Positions 59,157 through 62,961 of a DNA stretch of 62,961 bases are shown piece after piece; the stretch's first letter is position 1, and each line of letters starts with the position of its first letter. Under the pieces are notes generated by a model. That model worked only from the letters and a program-made list of their open reading frames with translations, did no database searches and was not told where the DNA came from. Origin of the DNA: Sphingomonas bacterium. Lineage in GTDB: Bacteria > Pseudomonadota > Alphaproteobacteria > Sphingomonadales > Sphingomonadaceae. The stretch is taken from NCBI GenBank assembly GCA_030149245.1, contig JASBRX010000040.1:1-62961 (forward strand), read 5' to 3'. The position numbers and the translations under genes are program-made.

Positions 59157-59256
59157 GTCACCCTCACCCTTCCGGCGCTTCGCGCCTCCCTCCCTCTCCC
59201 AATGGGAGAGGGAAGGGGCCCGCTCGCCGAAGGCGAGTGGGAAGGGTGAGGGTGAC
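59157..59256. repeat. Cloverleaf-like repeat in the pgl-edd gap
   Basis: A perfect 17-base closing stem (59157-59173 and 59240-59256) encloses three inner hairpins: 59174-59186, 59191-59213 with perfect ten-base arms, and 59223-59237. The 100-base unit ends two bases before the pgl stop. It lies between pgl and edd within the operon. Confidence 0.9.
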
Positions 59257-59257
59257 A

Positions 59258-59968
59258 TCATCCTTCAAGCCAATGCACGTCGACCGGCAGTTCGGTCTCG
59301 GCCAGCACGCGGCCGATCGGATAGCTGCTCGACGCGCCCTGCTTGATCGCTGCTTCCAGCACCTTGCGCTTCTCAGCACCGGTGATCGCGATCATCAGCG
59401 ACTTGGCGTTGGCGATGGCGGCTGACGACAGCGTAACGCGCGCGACGGGAGCCTCGGGCGGCAGCGGGTCGGGCATCACGCCGAGCGCGCGGCGCTCCTT
59501 CGGGCCATTCAGCGCTTCGTCGAAATCGGGGCCGGGGAAGATTGAGGCGGTGTGGCCATCGGTGCCCATGCCGAGCAGGACGAGGTCGAGCGGGAAGTGA
59601 TGGTCGGCGAGGCGCGCGTCGGCGGCGCGACCGGCGGCCTTGTAGTCGTCGGCCTTTTCGCTCACCAGCGGCACGACGCGCGCGCCCTTGGGGATGAACA
59701 CCTTGCCGAGGCCGGTGACGTTGGACAGCGGATCGCCGAGCGGAACGATGCGGTCGTCGGTCGGGACGATCGTCACGCGCTTCCAGTCGAGCTTGGCTGC
59801 GGCGAGTTTTTCATAGACCGGAGCGGGGGTCTTGCCGCCCGCCAGCGCGATCACCGCGCCGCCACGCGCGTCGATCGCGCTTTCGATAATGAAGGCGATG
59901 TCGCCGGCGAGGGCGTCGGTCCACTCGTCCGCTCCCTCATATTCCCACCATTCGATTTCTTCTGCCAT
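59258..59968 (-). CDS. pgl: 6-phosphogluconolactonase Pgl
   Basis: Pgl hydrolyses 6-phosphogluconolactone. The 236-residue protein has the NagB-like fold with LAGGKTPAPVYEKLA near residue 42, VPTDDRIVPLGDPLSN, LLGMGTDGHTASIFPG and ITGAEKRKVLEAA. It follows zwf by 41 bases. Confidence 0.97.
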   Translation of the reverse strand: MAEEIEWWEYEGADEWTDALAGDIAFIIESAIDARGGAVIALAGGKTPAPVYEKLAAAKLDWKRVTIVPTDDRIVPLGDPLSNVTGLGKVFIPKGARVVPLVSEKADDYKAAGRAADARLADHHFPLDLVLLGMGTDGHTASIFPGPDFDEALNGPKERRALGVMPDPLPPEAPVARVTLSSAAIANAKSLMIAITGAEKRKVLEAAIKQGASSSYPIGRVLAETELPVDVHWLEG

Positions 59969-60009
59969 TTCAACAACTCCAGTGGGAAAGCTTCAATCCG
60001 GTTCGAGGA

Positions 60010-61467
60010 TCATTCGTTCCAGGTCACGCCGTCGCGTTCGGTGAGCGCGATGGCAGCGGAAGGACCCCAGGTGCCGGAAGCATAGGGTTTTGGCTTGACG
60101 TCGGCCATGTCCCATCCGGCGCGGATCGCGTCGATCCAGGTCCACTGCGCCTCAACCTCGTCGCGGCGCACGAACAAGGTGGGGTCGCCCTCGATCAGGT
60201 CAAGCAACAGCCGTTCATAGGCGATGCGGCGGCGGGTGCCGGCGAATTCGGTGTCGAGACTGAGGTTCAGCGGCACTTCGCGCAGGCGGATGCCCTCGCG
60301 GTCGAGGCCGGGTTCCTTGGCCATCACCAGCAGGCGGACATATTCCTCCGGCTGGATGCGGATGATCAGCGTGTTCGACTGGAGCACGCCGCCGCGCTCG
60401 GCGAAGATCGAATGCGGGACGGGCTTGAACTGGACGACGATTTCGCTACGCCGTTCGGTCATGCGCTTGCCGGTGCGCAGGTAAAAGGGGACGCCCTGCC
60501 AGCGCCAATTGTCGACATGCGCCTTGATTGCGACGAAAGTCTCGGTCTTCGAGGGCTTTTCCAGCTCCTCGGCATAGCCCGCGACGATCTTTCCGGTCGA
60601 TGCGCCGCCGGTGTACTGGCCGGTGACAGTGAGATTGGCGGCGTCCTGCCCCGCAATCGGGCGGAGCGAGCGCAGTACCTTGACCTTTTCATCGCGGATC
60701 GCGGTGCCATTGAAGCGGGCTGGCGGCTCCATCGCAATCAGCGCGAGCAGCTGGAGGATGTGATTCTGGACCATGTCACGCAGCGCGCCGACATCGTCAT
60801 AATAGCCTGCGCGCCCTTCCAGGCCGACGGTCTCGCTGACGGTGATCTGGACATGGTCGATGCCGGCGGCGTTCCAGATCGGCTCGAACAGCGAGTTGCC
60901 GAAGCGCAGCGCGAGGATGTTCTGGACGGTTTCCTTGCCCAGATAATGGTCGATGCGGAACGTCCGGTCCTCCGGGAAGACCGAGGCGACCGCGTCGTTG
61001 ATCTCGCGGCTCGACGGCAGGTCGGTGCCGAGCGGCTTTTCGAGGCCGATGCGGACATTGTCGCCGGCCAGCCCGGCGGAGGCGAGCCCCTTGATCGTCG
61101 GCTCGAAGAATTTGGGCGCGGTGGACAGGAAGATAGCGAGGCCGCCGGAGATGTCGCCGAGCTTCTTTGCCAGATCGTCATAGCCTTCGATCGTCGAGGC
61201 ATCGAGCGGCTGATACTGAATGCGGGCAAGAAACGCCGCGATCGCTGCGGCATCCTTGCGGTCTTCGGGCAAGTATGTTTCCAGCGCCTTGGCGCAAAAG
61301 TCGCGATACTCGGCATCTGACAGCGTTGACCGCGCGGTCCCCGTGATCGTCAGCCCGTCGGGCAGCAGATGATCCGCATGGAGGCCGTAAAGCGAGGGAA
61401 TCAGCATGCGCTGGGCCAGGTCACCCGTGGCTCCGAACAGCAGCAGCTTGCCGAATGGCTGTCGCAT
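60010..61467 (-). CDS. zwf: Glucose-6-phosphate 1-dehydrogenase Zwf
   Basis: Zwf oxidises glucose-6-phosphate with NADP or NAD. The 485-residue protein has the Rossmann motif LFGATGDLAQRML near residue 9, RIDHYLGKETVQN near residue 170 and the substrate-binding LEKPLGTDL. ATG at 61467 follows GGGAGGAT; an upstream TTG is inside that site and is rejected. It opens the Entner-Doudoroff operon. Confidence 0.97.
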   Translation of the reverse strand: MRQPFGKLLLFGATGDLAQRMLIPSLYGLHADHLLPDGLTITGTARSTLSDAEYRDFCAKALETYLPEDRKDAAAIAAFLARIQYQPLDASTIEGYDDLAKKLGDISGGLAIFLSTAPKFFEPTIKGLASAGLAGDNVRIGLEKPLGTDLPSSREINDAVASVFPEDRTFRIDHYLGKETVQNILALRFGNSLFEPIWNAAGIDHVQITVSETVGLEGRAGYYDDVGALRDMVQNHILQLLALIAMEPPARFNGTAIRDEKVKVLRSLRPIAGQDAANLTVTGQYTGGASTGKIVAGYAEELEKPSKTETFVAIKAHVDNWRWQGVPFYLRTGKRMTERRSEIVVQFKPVPHSIFAERGGVLQSNTLIIRIQPEEYVRLLVMAKEPGLDREGIRLREVPLNLSLDTEFAGTRRRIAYERLLLDLIEGDPTLFVRRDEVEAQWTWIDAIRAGWDMADVKPKPYASGTWGPSAAIALTERDGVTWNE

Positions 61468-61544
61468 CGATCCTCCCAACTCAATTTCGCAGCTGCCCTA
61501 GCAGCCGATGCGCGGATTGCGAACCCGCGCATACCTATTCGGCG

Positions 61545-62477
61545 CTAAAGCACCAGCCCGGCGACAGGGTCGAACCCGGCCATGATGTTGAGGTTCTGCA
61601 CCGCCGCACCGCCTGCACCCTTGCCCAGATTGTCGAGTGTGGCGATCAGCCGGGCCTGGCCGCGATCGGCATTGGCAAAGACGCGGATGGTCAGGCGGTC
61701 GGTCCCGGCGTCATCCTCTAGCCGCACCAGCGTTGTCTCGGAATCATCGATCACGCGGACGATCGGCGAGTCGCGATAGGCGTCGGCGAGCGTGTGCAGG
61801 ATCTGCGTCGGTGAAGGCTTGCGGGGCAGCGCGCCGAGCGCCAGCGGCACTTCGACCAGCATCCCGCGATAGGCATGGGCGACCGCCGGCATGAAGATCG
61901 GGGCGTGCTCCATCCGGGCGTGCTTCTGCATTTCGGGCAGATGCTTGTGGTCGAGGTTGAGTCCATAGGCGCGGAAGCCCGTGGGTTCGGAGCCGTCTTC
62001 GAACTCGGCGATCATCGCCTTGCCCCCGCCGGAATAGCCCGACGCGCCGCCCGTGCTGAGCTGCCAGTCGGCAGGGATCAGTCCGGCGCGGACCAGCGGG
62101 CGCACCAGCGCGAGATAGCCGGTCGGCCAGCAGCCGGGGTTGGACACGCGCGGCGCATCGGCGATCGCTTGGGCCTGGGACGGCTCCAGCTCGGCAAAGC
62201 CATAGGTCCAGCCATCGGCGACGCGGTGCGCGGTCGATGCATCGATCACGCGGGTGCGGGGATTTTCGATCAGTGCCACCGCTTCCCGCGCGGCATCGTC
62301 GGGCAGGCACAGGATCACGAAGTCGGCGTCGTTCAGCGCGGCAGCGCGCTTACTTGCGTCCTTGCGGTCGGCATCGGCGAGCGTGATCAGGTCGATTTCG
62401 GTGCGGTTCGACAGCCGTTCGCGGATTTCAAGCCCGGTGGTCCCGGCTGCCCCATCGATAAACACGGTGACAGTCAT
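61545..62477 (-). CDS. argC: N-acetyl-gamma-glutamyl-phosphate reductase ArgC (type 2)
   Basis: ArgC reduces N-acetylglutamyl phosphate in arginine synthesis. The 310-residue short type 2 protein has FIDGAAGTTGLEIRERL at the N-terminus, the catalytic Cys116 in SNPGCWPTGYLA and HKHLPEMQ near residue 178. It starts in the last codon of the upstream SH3-like gene (4-base overlap). Confidence 0.95.
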   Translation of the reverse strand: MTVTVFIDGAAGTTGLEIRERLSNRTEIDLITLADADRKDASKRAAALNDADFVILCLPDDAAREAVALIENPRTRVIDASTAHRVADGWTYGFAELEPSQAQAIADAPRVSNPGCWPTGYLALVRPLVRAGLIPADWQLSTGGASGYSGGGKAMIAEFEDGSEPTGFRAYGLNLDHKHLPEMQKHARMEHAPIFMPAVAHAYRGMLVEVPLALGALPRKPSPTQILHTLADAYRDSPIVRVIDDSETTLVRLEDDAGTDRLTIRVFANADRGQARLIATLDNLGKGAGGAAVQNLNIMAGFDPVAGLVL

Positions 62478-62911
62478 GCCGGCAATCCCAGGTCGGCGGC
62501 GGCGACATAGCCCACCAACTGCTGCGCCGGGGCGCTGCCCCAGGCGAGGCCGCCGGACAGTTCCAGCACCTCGAACACTTCGCCCGGATTCAGCACCGCC
62601 AGCTGTTCGGAGTCGACATCGCGAGCGAACCGCAACGCGGTGGCCTTTGTGGTGACCCGCTGTAGCGGCGCGGCATAATGCGGCGCGAAGACACGGTCGG
62701 CGAGGCGCACATCGGCAAGATCGCGGCGCGCGGCTTCGCGCCGGGGATCAATCGCAATCGAGCGGCCGCTGAGCGCGAATCGGTTACGCCGGGGCGGATT
62801 GTCTACTGGTGCTGCTGACGCCGTCGCCGGTAACGAATTGTCCGAATTCTGCAAGAAACTCCGCCCCTTCAGGTGTCCGCGCGACGAAGATGTTTCGCTT
62901 GTCGGTTTCAT
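62474..62911 (-). CDS. SH3-like protein, resembling NlpC/P60 N-terminal half
   Basis: The 145-residue protein has a basic N-terminus of no clear fold (about residues 1-40) and a bacterial SH3-like part (ALRFARDVDSEQLAVLNPGEVFEVLEL). From memory its middle (LSGRSIAIDPRREAARRDLADVRLADRVFAPHYAAP) resembles the N-terminal region of sphingomonad NlpC/P60 peptidases, but the catalytic NlpC domain is absent because argC follows. The frame starts 50 bases from the window end, so the true start may lie upstream. Confidence 0.6.
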   Translation of the reverse strand: MKPTSETSSSRGHLKGRSFLQNSDNSLPATASAAPVDNPPRRNRFALSGRSIAIDPRREAARRDLADVRLADRVFAPHYAAPLQRVTTKATALRFARDVDSEQLAVLNPGEVFEVLELSGGLAWGSAPAQQLVGYVAAADLGLPA

Positions 62912-62961
62912 CGCGCTGGCGGCGCAGATAGCTTAGAGCGCCCAGCCTGTTCAAGGCGCGT

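Overview
The window looks like a chromosomal stretch of an alphaproteobacterium of the order Sphingomonadales (Sphingomonas-like). The evidence is the high GC content, the Entner-Doudoroff gene order zwf-pgl-edd-glk-eda, the grxD/bolA/ATPase-zeta-inhibitor cluster, the many SPOR and DUF proteins usual in sphingomonads, and a family of long hairpin repeats scattered between genes. This is inferred from protein and repeat recognition, not from a database match. Nothing marks a prophage, integron, insertion sequence or CRISPR array; most of the window is core housekeeping DNA.

Layout. 1-9.9 kb: a small lipoprotein, a secreted M28 peptidase, ettA, a low-GC secreted orphan, a PhyH-type dioxygenase, a Uma2 nuclease, nadA, membrane and DUF4230 proteins and an MBL hydrolase. 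10-12.1 kb: an M56/BlaI sensor-repressor pair with a double operator. 12.4-16.7 kb: grxD-bolA-zeta inhibitor, nadC, small membrane proteins and a lipoprotein peptide-binding protein. 16.7-22 kb: ilvB-ilvN-ilvC, then divergent miaA/serB with overlapping start codons. 22-26 kb: an orphan ParA with a small partner, flanked by two SPOR proteins. 26-32.6 kb: pyrB with a catalytically degenerate pyrC', ruvX, a DUF3089 esterase and a DUF4153 membrane protein. 32.6-36.7 kb: gatCAB with a VapBC-type module inserted between gatA and gatB. 36.7-40.1 kb: a small secreted-protein operon with an M48 protease, and tRNA-Lys(CTT). 40.2-45.8 kb: the rod-shape operon mreB-mreC-mreD-mrdA-rodA. 46-49.9 kb: mutL, the rpsF-rpsR-rplI operon and an RcnB-like protein. 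50-55.6 kb: fabD-fabG-(orf)-acpP-fabF-mltG and a GFA protein. 55.6-61.5 kb: the Entner-Doudoroff operon. 61.5-62.9 kb: argC and a lone SH3-like protein.

The genes serve coherent processes: branched-chain amino acid, pyrimidine, NAD and fatty acid synthesis; Glu/Asp-tRNA amidation; cell-wall elongation; mismatch repair; and glucose catabolism to pyruvate and glyceraldehyde-3-phosphate. Most operons are tightly packed, with many 4-base stop/start overlaps that suggest translational coupling.

The most notable observations are: a palindromic repeat translated in frame as exactly 28 codons inside MutL; placement of the same kinds of hairpin repeat in the gaps inside five operons; the orphan ParA/SPOR cluster; a pseudo-dihydroorotase partner of PyrB; a toxin-antitoxin pair inside gatCAB with a perfect 19-base palindrome; and a double BlaI-type operator two helical turns apart.
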